Assembly: GCF_010093595.1 (NCBI RefSeq)
Contig: NW_022985437.1
Location: 3,073,550-3,137,549, forward strand
Direction of reading: 5' to 3'
DNA: 64,000 bases
Origin: Mytilinidion resinicola
Taxonomy: Eukaryota > Ascomycota > Dothideomycetes > Mytilinidiales > Mytilinidiaceae
Under the pieces are notes generated by a model. The model ran no database searches and was not told the DNA's origin. It saw only the letters and a list, made by a program, of their open reading frames with translations. Both the position numbers and the translations under genes were made by a program. Below, piece by piece: positions 42,381 through 50,949 of this stretch (its first letter is position 1; each line of letters starts with the position of its first letter).

Positions 42381-43390
42381 TCAAACCACCTTCTCGTCAG
42401 AAAGAGCCACATAAGGAACACTCTTCACGATGCCTCCGGTAACCGGCAGCATAGAGCCCACTGCCGTCAGGAACGAATCCACCTCGCGTGCGCACTGGCG
42501 GCCCTCATTGATGCCTTTACGTGCCATCTGTCAGTAAAAGCAATAAAGCTAAGACTCTTGTGCGACTTACCAGACAGCTAGAGACTGGCCGCGACGGCAA
42601 TATCCCGCAGTAAAGTCTCCCGGAAGGCTTGTGCTGTACTTGCTAGGCGGGGTCTTGATGTTGGAGCGTGCATCTTTCTCAATGTCGCCCAGAACCAGCT
42701 CCTCCGGGCCCAAAAAGCCCATGGATAGTAGGACGAGCTCCACAGGGAAGAAGCGCTCGCTGCCCTCGAGTTTCTTCACCCGTGTCTCAATATTATGGCG
42801 CGAGTTCGGTTCTCGGGATAGGCGGTCTAGCTCGGCCGCTCACTGCTTCGCCCAGCGCCGGTACGCGCGTTTTCGAGGCCCTCCCATTGACGACAGTCCA
42901 GGAATAGGGACGTCCTTGTTCTTCAGCGCAGCCGGTCCCGATGGAAGGTTGAACGTCCGGGCGGTCGCACACAGCTTGGGTGCAGTGGGAGGGACGTAGT
43001 CGGGGCGGTCGCAGATAGCTTAGGTGCAGTAGGAGGGACGTAGCCAGGGCGGCTCCTTCGTGATGCTGAGGAAAGCACGGGTTTTTATCGGGCTGATGGA
43101 GCGGGAGGGCGACAAGCTGGTCGTAGTGTCGAGTGCGTTGGCGCCGCGGTACAGTTAGAGGGAGACCGGAGAGGAGGAAACGGTCCCTGGAAGTAGAAGG
43201 GTTAGCCTGAATAGCCTGTCGTTGAAGGGATATGAAACCCCTTCGGTGCCTTACCATGGCAATGCCTCCACTGGAATCCGCAATGGTGTGCGTCGGGCGT
43301 TGCGGGCTTGTCGGATGGCGACGAGGAGGGTCCACGATCAAGGGGATTTTGAGCGGCGTGCTCGTGGCCGGAGGACGAGGACATTGCCAT
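42381..43390 (-). pseudogene. Chimera: Ser/Pro-rich N terminus fused in frame to a glutamate synthase C terminus, three internal stops
   Basis: ATG 43390 starts a 45-codon exon (MAMSSSSGHEHAAQNP). A perfect 68-nt intron follows (43187-43254, GTAAGG..GGCTAACCCTTCTACTTCCAG). The next exon runs in one frame to 42571, broken only by TAA 43155-43157, TAA 43020-43022 and TGA 42840-42842. It contains KNKDVPIPGLSSMGGPRKRA, YRRWAKQ and AELDRLSRE, then from about 42793 VKKLEGSERFFPVELVLLSM, GFLGPEELVLGDIEKDA and CRRGQSLAVW: the FAD/NADPH-domain end of NADH-glutamate synthase (GLT1 family). After an intron-like gap INEGR, AREVDSFL and SMLPVTGGIVK reach TGA 42381, one base out of phase. Only the last ~120 of ~2100 residues of the enzyme are present; AGYC replaces the usual AGDC. 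Not catalytic. Confidence 0.7.
42961..43048. repeat. 44-bp tandem duplication inside the chimera
   Basis: 42961-43004 and 43005-43048 share GCGGTCGCASAYAGCTTRGG and TGCAGTRGGAGGGACGTAG. The second in-frame stop (TAA 43020-43022) lies in one copy, where the other copy reads AAG. Confidence 0.8.
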
Positions 43391-44469
43391 GCTGGGTAGC
43401 TGGTGGGTGCTGCTTCAGAGCTCGGTGATGGTTGTGGAGGTTGTGGAGGAGCAGTGGGAGAGGGGAGATGGAGATATCAAAACCGCGGCCTTGGCATCAG
43501 ACGGGGCGCGCAATGCTGCCCTTCTACAGCATCCACCCCCAAATGCACTCCTAATACTCATCGTCTGCATTCTATACTGGCTGCAGATTCGATACTCTGA
43601 TCTCGCTACCTCCCCGCTAAAACGAAATCGAAGCACGGCTCCACTGCCGCCCCTAACAGCGCACCGGCGCCTGCAGTACCACGGCTCGCCTCGCAGCCGC
43701 CTGAAGCTTGTATCGACATCACATCTGGTTGTTCCTATCTCCTTTATGCCCCCTGGATGGCACTACAGTCTGCAGGCACGCCTCCCAACGATGACGCCTG
43801 TCGCGATGGCATACCGACCAGGGCGTGGGAAGGGGGTAGGGCCTCATAACAGCGACGACGGCTCAGCACAGCAACTCAGGGCGGCAATGGCAAGCAGCGG
43901 CAAGGGGCAGCTTGGAAGCTCGATGCTGCATGCTCGGGGAAGACATATACACATTGCGAAGGGGCGAGGTGCGTAGCTATACTAGGAGAGGGGTCCTGGG
44001 TGCGGGTTCATGGTGCAAGCAATATCAAACAAAGGCTTCGTAACAAACATACATGACTTTCCAAGCTTTCTGAAGGCATCTACTTGCCTGAAACATGGTG
44101 CAAACGCTCTCAAGGTAATGGACTGCGCCTACATCGATGCTGCCAACGCCATATGCCGTGCAGCCGGAGGCTCCCCTCACCCCTTCACTTCTGCACAGAG
44201 CTCGCCGCTGCCATATAGACTCTCAGTGACCTACTAATTGTGCATGCCGATGCCTCCTTGAAGCTGCTGACGCGTGTTGTGGGCCGCTTCGTCGCTGCTA
44301 CCTTTGTGGGCGACGAAGTCCTCGCCTGACATCAACTGCCCCTCGCGAGCTGCCTCACTTCCTCTCCTCAACACCACACTCTCACCTCACTCTCATCTCA
44401 CTCTTCATCACCCCCCATCACCACATCGTCCCGCAGCCCTCTCAAAGTGAGCTACAGGTCGGCTGCTTC
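43391..44469. other. No confident gene
   Basis: A 195-codon plus-strand ATG frame (43389-43976) overlaps the chimera start and has poor codon bias. Otherwise low-complexity CT-rich DNA near 44340-44440. Confidence 0.35.
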
Positions 44470-45290
44470 TTGCCGTCTCCTTGCTCGTTACCTGGAACTC
44501 GCTGGAGCCCTCCTGGCCGCCGTCTGGCTGTCTGCCGCCTAGCCGCCTCCTCCAGGCACTCATCCTCGCAAGAGAGAGCCTTTCAACCAGCCTGTAAGTC
44601 TACTTCACTCTCTGGCTTGTCCCACAACTGCTGCTCAATCGTGCTGACGAGACACGCGTTTTCACAGCCTTCGCTCATCGAGCTGCTGGGCGACGGCAAA
44701 CTTCGCACATAGAAAGACCTCCTGCCACCATCTTGCTGCACGGCGAGATCAAGCAGGATAAGTTGCTCCGCTGCCTTCTTGCTCGTTGCCTGATGCTCGC
44801 TGGAGCCCATCCTCGCTACCGTGTTGGCCCCGACGTCCTGGTTGTCCACCACCTCCAGGGCTCGCAGGCAACGACAGTTCCTCATCCTCGCAGAAGGAGC
44901 TTCGACGACCTGTCTGTAAGGTCTACACCACTCTCCAGACTCTCCGAGATGGCTGCGTAACTGTGCTGACGAGCGAGGCGTCTTAACAGTCCTCAACGTC
45001 CATCGAGCCGCTGGACGACAGCCCAAAGCTTCGAACAGAAAAAGACCTTCTGCCACTCTCCTACTACATAGTGAGAGCGAGTAGGAACAGCTGCTCTGCA
45101 GCCTTCTTGCTCACTGCTTGCTCCTCACTTGACCATTCCAGCCGTCGTCTCACTGCCGACGCCAGACTCTCGTCCTCGCAGGAGGATGTTCGGCGACATG
45201 TCTGTAAGTCTTCACCACCCTCTGCTCCGCCTGACAGCGCAACGACTCCGTAATCATGCTGACGAGCGGGATATCTTGACAGGTCTCAAA
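44470..45290 (+). repeat. Three tandem exon-intron units (~290-320 bp)
   Basis: Each unit contains CTTGCTCRYTRCCTG.., TC(A/G)TCCTCGCARRAGGA, then a donor GTAAGK at 44594, 44916 and 45204, an intron with GCTGACGAG near its end, and CAG at 44667, 44989 and 45282 (introns of 74, 74 and 79 nt). After each acceptor comes a TCAWCGAGCYGCTGG..GACA(G)CSSAAMCTTCG-type exon. So a gene segment containing one intron was amplified in tandem. Reading across units in one frame meets stops, so the array is degenerate. Product unknown. Confidence 0.6.
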
Positions 45291-45505
45291 GCCCTTCGAG
45301 CGACTAGGCCCGACATCCCCAAGCTTCATGATTTGCCGCAGCCCGCCTCCCACGCTGCTCCGACTCCCTCACGATCCCGAGACAAGCCAGCACCAGATTG
45401 TCCCCACCCCCAGTCACCTTCCAGAAGCCCAGCAGTCTCGCCGTTGCCGCTCAGAGTCGATCCCGCGTCGCCAACAGAGACGCACCGGCATTGTCTAGAG
45501 AGCTA

Positions 45506-45565
45506 GTCGTCCTCCAGCCGGTCGTCCTTCATCCAGTCGTTCTTCAGCAAGTCATCCTTCAGCCA
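45506..45565 (+). repeat. 15-bp tandem repeat, four units
   Basis: GTCGTCCTCCAGCCG and three variants at 45521, 45536 and 45551 encode a VVLQP/VVLHP/VVLQQ/VILQP repeat in one plus frame. It directly precedes the polyketide synthase relic. Confidence 0.7.
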
Positions 45566-45579
45566 GTCGTCCAGCCAGT

Positions 45580-46560
45580 GTCGACATTTCTGAGATCACC
45601 AACCAGGCCGACCTCTCTGAGATGGGTGAACGCAAGCATCCCTCGCACGGAGTAGCCTTGGAGTTGCTTCGTGCGAGGGTGCTTGCGTCCAGATTTCGGC
45701 ACCGGCAACAACAACAAGCTCAACTGGGTTCTCGAAGACAAGCAGGAACTGACCGACATCATCGAGACCATCTACCGCGGCGCGAAGAAGGGTCGTGGTC
45801 TTGGCGGATATGGCGCTGCGTCAGGCGAAGGAACCTCAACCGGGTAGATGCGTATGGAGGGCATGCCAGACCGCGCATCTATCCGTTTGATGTTTCTTCG
45901 CCTGGCGCAGCGCCTTTGCGACGCCCGCATCCTTGGAGATCAGACGGCCGACCAGTACCCGCTTTTGCGGAAGGTCTTTCTACGGAAGGACAATGCACTT
46001 CTTGCCACTTTCTTGGAGCGACGGGGTGCGGGGGTCGGCTCGGCTCGTCGTGTGACGATTAGCTACGACAAGATGAACACCCTCATCTCTGGAGATCAGA
46101 CGGCCGACCAGTACCCGCTTCTGCGGTAGATCTCTCTACGGAAGGACTATGCACTTCTTGCCACTTCTTGGAGCGCGTCAACGGAGTCCTCCGGGACGAG
46201 ATAGAGAAACTTCCCAGGATCCAACGAGCAGAGATTCCGGATTTTCTCCGAGTGTCGGATCTCGTCGAAGCCTACTTTGCAAAGGAGCTCGGAATCCCGC
46301 AACTGGAGAGCTGCATGGTGGCACTAGCACAGGTTGCGCACTACATCACGTACGTTTGTCACATGAATGGTCGAGAGCTTGGCTAACTGTTTAGGTACTA
46401 CGGCGAGAACCCAACCGAAATACCAGCACCCTCGAACGCGCGGATTCTTTGGGTTGGGTGTGGGGTGTATGGGTGTGTGGCTCGGCTCTTTCGTAGTATC
46501 AGCGTCAATGAAATCCTGTCCCCCTTCTAGCCCTCGGGCACCTGCCGAGCGGAAGTGAGT
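45580..46560 (+). pseudogene. Non-reducing polyketide synthase relic: SAT domain with scrambled ACP piece
   Basis: From about 45930 the frame reads GDQTADQYPLLRKVFLRKDN and ALLATFLER, the start of a SAT (starter-unit acyltransferase) domain of fungal non-reducing PKSs. A second copy of GDQTADQYPLLR follows at 46090 and runs, after a TAG and a frame change, into VNGVLRDEIEKLPRIQRAEI, PDFLRVSDLVEAYFAKELG and VALAQVAHYI; an intron near 46385 leads to YYGENPTEIPAPSNARILW. The SAT catalytic GxCxG motif is not recognisable (WVGCG at its place). At 45580 lies VDISEITNQADLSEMG, which belongs to an ACP domain and should be about 1600 residues downstream in a real PKS; between them is an unplaced biased frame (NWVLEDKQELTDIIETIYRG). 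A rearranged fragment without KS or AT domains. Confidence 0.7.
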
Positions 46561-46977
46561 GATGTACTCGCGACTAGCACTATCTCCACGAACCGAAGCA
46601 GCTGGATTTCTCCCTCCCGGCCTTTCGATTCAGTTTTCTCCTCGGGCGGTTTTGCGGTTCACTTTGCCTGTCTGAAGTGATCTGAGAAGGTAAGTCATCT
46701 CCGACTGTCACATTTACGAACACTTGCTGATTTGAAGCTGAAGCTTGAGCGACCGAAGAATTTCGACATTTCCTACCTATCGTCGCGATTCGGTCTTCTT
46801 CCGGAGCGAGTTTGTTGTTGGATTGCCTCCGTTCGAAGCAGCCTGGAAAGGTAAGCAGTCTCAAACACCTCACCTTGTGGAAGCTAACGAAATTGATAGT
46901 GAAGCGCCTGCTGTTTGCCTCCTTGATGGCTTGAGCATCTTGGATGTCCGCAGCGAGCTTGGTCCTGCCTGAGCTCC
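46561..46977. other. Two intron-like segments, exon identity unknown
   Basis: Good plus-strand introns at 46690-46737 (GTAAGT..GCTGATTTGAAG) and 46851-46899 (GTAAGC..AGCTAACGAAATTGATAG) frame a 113-nt exon. In one frame it reads FDISYLSSRFGLLPERVCCW. No family assigned. Confidence 0.35.
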
Positions 46978-47188
46978 TTGAAGACGAACGTTGTGCCTAT
47001 TGTCAACGAAAACGACACGCTGGCCGTCACAGAGATCAACTCGTCCGTCTGCCTGGTGCTGTTTGATGCGGAAACCGTGGGCTCTCTCCGCTTAGCATGA
47101 GCGTCGCCGCCGTTCTCATTGTCATCGGGTACGACACGCTGGCCGTCACAGAGATCAAACGCTCCGGCCCGGTGCCTTTTGATGTGCA
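46978..47188 (+). pseudogene. Glutamate 5-kinase (PRO1-type) fragment, partly duplicated
   Basis: From 46978 the frame reads LKTNVVPIVNENDTLAVTEI, the substrate-binding loop of gamma-glutamyl kinase, first enzyme of proline synthesis (family usual: PIVNENDTL(A/S)V(T/S)E(I/L)KFGDND). It then diverges (NSSVCLVLFDAETVG) and stops at 47097. From 47129 a second partial copy, YDTLAVTEIKRSGPVPFDV, follows in a new ATG frame and stops near 47215. Only about 20 residues of the kinase are recognisable, so this is a tiny captured fragment. Confidence 0.55.
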
Positions 47189-47499
47189 GCGGATATGCCC
47201 CCGCCGCTGGACCTGAGCGTTTCGGATCTTCTGCTGCGATCCAAAGACTTCACCCTGTCCAGTCAGACTCGATCCTCCACTAGCCCGTCTCTACGTCTTC
47301 TTCCCTCAGATAGGTCTTCTCGGTACTGGCAAGCTCGGTGGAACTCCCAGCTGGCGTCTTTCTCGCTTCACGACTTCTTTCAATGCTCTGATGGAGTATG
47401 AGCCCGATCCGAGGCTCAACTCGAGGGATCCCAAAGTCTTCGCCATGAGCGCAAACCGATGCTCAACTCGACGGCTCTCAAAATCTTCGCCATCTGACG

Positions 47500-47878
47500 C
47501 ACAGATGGTGTACGCCCAAACCCAGACGATCTTCGCTCGCGATGCAGAGATTTGGCCGATGGTTGTGGCCGACCTCTCTGAGATGGGTGAAAGAGAGCTC
47601 AGAATGGTCAGATCGGCTCATGTATCTGACCATTCTGAGCTCTCTTCGAGAACAGACTGGCATTGACTTGCCCTCTACTTTCCTGGTCACGAACGCGTGC
47701 ATCGAAGTTGTTGAGAACGAACTCGGCATGCGCCCCAAGCCAGTCGCTAAGGTTGAGGTCGAAACCAAGGTTCAAGCCAAGCCTACCCCAAAGCCGAAAC
47801 CCCCACAGCTCGCTGAAGTCAACCGCAAGCTAGAGACGCCCCTAGCCTGGCAAGACGGATTGTGGCAGAAGAGATGGG
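47500..47878 (+). pseudogene. Polyketide synthase ACP domain relic with a perfect inverted duplication
   Basis: VVADLSEMG in one frame is followed by an inserted palindrome, then in another frame DRLMYLTILSSLREQTGIDL, PSTFLVTNACIEVVENELG: helix II to IV of an acyl carrier protein (usual: ADLGVDSLMSLTI..LRE..GIDLPS..F). The phosphopantetheine serine (in DSL) is changed, since the copy reads DRL. A Lys/Pro-rich linker (KVEVETKVQAKPTPKPKPPQ) follows, as between tandem ACPs in non-reducing PKSs. Probably the 3' part of the same gene as the SAT relic at 45.9-46.5 kb. Confidence 0.65.
47591..47646. repeat. Perfect 23-bp inverted duplication inside the ACP relic
   Basis: 47591-47613 is the exact reverse complement of 47624-47646, with a 10-base loop. 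The right arm is the ancestral ACP sequence (LTILSSLR), so the left arm is a secondary inverted copy. Confidence 0.9.
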
Positions 47879-47879
47879 C

Positions 47880-47991
47880 GTCGACATTTCTGAGATCACG
47901 GACCAAGGCCGACCTCTCTGAGATGGGTGGACGCAAGCATCCCTCGCACGGAGTAGCCTCGGAGCTGCTTCGTGCGAGGGTGCTTGCGTCA
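47880..47991 (+). repeat. Second copy of the 45580-45690 ACP/palindrome block
   Basis: About 111 bp at roughly 93% identity to 45580-45690, both starting GTCGACATTTCTGAGATCAC. Both contain the hairpin arms CGCAAGCATCCCTCGCAC and GTGCGAGGGTGCTTGCG (45631-45648/45671-45687; 47932-47949/47972-47988). Confidence 0.85.
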
Positions 47992-48290
47992 AGCTAACCG
48001 GAGAACGCAAGGTTGAACTGCAATCGACATGTCCGCTGCTGTGTGGACTATACGGCATTTGTAAAGGTCGACAAGCTAACCGGGGAACGCAAGGTTGAAC
48101 TGCAATCAGTTGTTGTCGCCGCTGTGCGGACTACATAGCATTTGCGAAGGTGGATAAGCTAGCCGGCGAACGAATGGTTGAATTGCAATCGATCCGCTGC
48201 TGTGTGAACTACATGGTGTTGTTTGTGAAGCCCGACAAGTTAAACGGCGAACGCAAGGTTAGACTGCAATTGGATGGCCCATCCTCTGCA
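47991..48290 (+). repeat. Four tandem ~82-bp units
   Basis: AAGCTAACCGGNGAACGCAA recurs at 47991, 48073, 48156 and 48237, each followed by GGTTGAACTGCAATC and GCTGYGYGRACTA. One frame of the third and fourth units reads DKLAGERMVELQS and DKLNGERKVRLQL. Product unknown. Confidence 0.8.
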
Positions 48291-49249
48291 TCCGCTGCGC
48301 CTGGAGACATGTGTCTTTCAACCCCTTCTGGCTCTCGCCTGCATCCCTCCTTACCTTCGATATCGGGCCCAGGCACGAAGATGCCTTGGAACGTCCTGAC
48401 CGCCGCGCGAACGTCTCCTGCGAAAGATCGCCCGCTCCACGAGCTATCGCAAATCGACCCGATTGGGAGGCTGCTTCACAACCTACCGGGAGACCGCCTC
48501 TAGTTCCGTTACAACCTCGCGGCCCCGCAAGTGCAGCACAAGCATCTCGGGAGTCTTTGCGGCGGGTGACTGCAGGCGCGGTTAATCGCTCATTATCTCT
48601 TGACGGGGTAGGAAGAACGCTGCCAATGGCTGGGAGGCTTCTGGAAGAGTGTTCCTGATGAGGATCTTTCCGACGAGGGATAGCGGGGGGCAAGGCCGAT
48701 CGCAGGCGGAGTTGTTGAGAAAGATGTTTGGTGGTCGCCTCCGCCACCGACTCTCCTCCTCGCGGCAACCCGCAGCAACAGGTACTGCATCAACCACATC
48801 CACGTTCGGCGACTCTATGGCTGACAGCACACGCTCTAGACGACTCCCTCTCCCCAATCATCAGCTTCCGCACAAGGTGCGATCCTCGCCGTGCCTCCTC
48901 AAACTCATGGGACCAGGAACCGCTCTCGGCAACTCCGGTCCGGCGGGCTCGTGAGAAGTCGAAGACGGCTGAGCAGAGAGCGAAGGAAAAAAGAAGGCTG
49001 ACCTTTTGGACACCGAGGAGAGCGTTAGCGACGCAAAGGGGGACAAGAAGAACTCGGGCCGTCGGTCTTGGTGCTTGAAAAGACCAAGGGCTTCATGAAG
49101 CGCCGCCGCAGGCACCCGCCGAAACTTTCCTTTATGAAGTACCAGCGACGCTCCGAGAAGTATCGCAACTCCAAGACGCGAACGCGCGACTAGAACGAGC
49201 TGTCGACGCGCCTGAATGACGACGAACTCAAGTCTCAAACCGTGCGATG
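48291..49249. other. No confident gene
   Basis: Overlapping frames on both strands, Arg/Pro/Ser-rich, without bias that favours one. Nothing recognised. Confidence 0.35.
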
Positions 49250-50150
49250 CATGTGGTGTCCCCTCCTGCCAGTCTGACTCTGGTTGCCCGATCAGCAACG
49301 TCATGCCCCTGGGGAGCGAGCTCGTCTTCCGAGCCAGGGAAGGATGCGCTCAACCGCTTGTTCATGATTGTTCCCTTCTGTCAGTGCGACTCCGGATGCC
49401 CGATCAGTAACATTCCCGTGGAACGAGCCCGTCCTCCAAACCAGCGGAAGGACATGTGTCTGTCATCGCCAAGGATGGCGTTGGAGCTGCATTCAGCGAT
49501 ACTTCCACGCCAGGAAGGAATGAGCTCGTCATCGCCAAAGACGGCGGAGATGCTCTCAGCGATACGTCCCGCATCATGAGCCATGTCGAGCCCGCTGCCC
49601 GATCAGCAATATCATTTTCCTGCGGAACGAGCTTGTCTTCCAGAGCCAGAGAAGGACGCGCTCAACCGCGTGCCCACGACTGTCCCTTTTTGTCAGTGTG
49701 AATCCAGCTTCTCCGCCGGCAATATCACTCCCGGAACGAGCTCACCCTCCAGAACTGGTGGAAGGCCATCTTGCCCGTCATCGCCAAAGACGGCGTTGGA
49801 ACTGCCCTCAGCGACACGTCCCGCACCAGGAGCAATATCGAGCCCGCTGCCCGACAAGCAAGATCATGCCCAGGTGGAACGGGCTTGTATTCCAGAACCA
49901 GTGGAAGGACACGTGCCTATCATCGCCAAGGACGGCGTCGGAGATGCCCCCAGCGACACGGCTGGCGCCGGGAGAAAACGCGCCTGTCATCGCCGAGGAG
50001 GGCGTTCGAGCTGCCCTCAGCGACATGTCCTGTGCTGGAAATAGATGTGCCCGTCGTCACCAAAGACGGCGTTGGAGATGCCCTCAGCGACACGTCCTGC
50101 GCCAGAAGCATCGCCGAGGCCACTAGCGGAGGCACATTCGTCGGAGTCAC
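49250..50150 (+). repeat. Degenerate tandem repeat encoding IAKDGVGDALSDTS-type motifs
   Basis: A ~45-bp module, RTCRTCGCCAARGACGGCG, TTGGAGMTGCCCTCAGCGA, CACGTCC, occurs at about 49466, 49519, 49777, 49917, 49986 and 50052. Between some modules lie GATCAGCAACAT..GGAACGAGC spacer blocks. In one frame a module reads VIAKDGVGTALSDTS. Spacing is uneven (53-260 bp) and modules fall in different frames, so no single protein spans the array. Resembles decayed internal repeats of a larger protein; family unknown. Confidence 0.65.
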
Positions 50151-50164
50151 CGGGTGATGATAAG

Positions 50165-50387
50165 GAAGAAAACAACATGCCGTTTGTGAAGATGGTCGAT
50201 ATTGGCCGGAAAAGCGAGCGGGGAAAGTCGTGCCTGAGGAGTCGTTGGGCGACCATGAAGAAGGAAACAACATGCCGTTTGTGAAGATTGTCGATGTTAG
50301 CCGAAGAGAGCTGCGGGGAAAGTCGTGTTTGAGGGTAAGTTCCACCGAGACCTCAGTCTTCCGCCTTGCTGACATGTGTGCTTCCAG
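50165..50387 (+). repeat. 95-bp duplication followed by a good intron
   Basis: CATGCCGTTTGTGAAGATKG begins at 50176 and 50271. In one frame the copies read NNMPFVKMVDIGRKSERGK and NNMPFVKIVDVSRRELRGK. A perfect intron (50335-50387, GTAAGT..GCTGACATGTGTGCTTCCAG) follows, then VGSGAGKELAQELNSLAMRY. Probably a gene segment continuing from the repeat array before it; product unknown. Confidence 0.5.
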
Positions 50388-50949
50388 GTTGGGTCGGGTG
50401 CGGGTAAGGAATTGGCACAGGAACTGAATTCGTTAGCAATGCGATATTCGGAATGTTTGCTGCCAACTTGCCTGCTGCTAGGTCTTTGTGCGCGTTGATT
50501 GCTCTGCTTGATGCTGCTTGATCCCTCTGCTTCATGGTGTCTGCTCCTTCTCGCTCTTTTGACGCCCTTCCCAGCGATCATTACCCCGACGGTGCCAAAG
50601 GACAGAGAGCGATGAGCAGACCAAGATGTCAACACGCAGAGGATGCTGCTTACGAACCAGAAACACTCCATGGCAGCCAAGCACGCAGGAACAGACCAAT
50701 ACATTATGAGAAACGCCGAGAAGTAAGCATCCCATGAAAAGCGCTATGTGAAATGAACTGTTGCTGACACCAAAATACTCCATCGGAGCCAGAAACGAAG
50801 AACCTCGAGAAGCCACGACCCACTCGCATCGAAACAAATGGAATATCTACCTCTTACCCTCCTGCTTGCTTACCAGCCTCCTCCCATCCCACCCACGCCG
50901 AACTCCGCCTACCCTTCGCAAGGCCATGCCACTGCCTGACGAGCCCCGA
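50388..50949. other. No confident gene
   Basis: A hydrophobic minus-strand frame (50532-50837) has no ATG start. Nothing else. Confidence 0.35.

Noticed and set aside
43389..43976. 195-codon ATG frame
   Set aside because: Overlaps the chimera start on the other strand, low-complexity composition, no bias.
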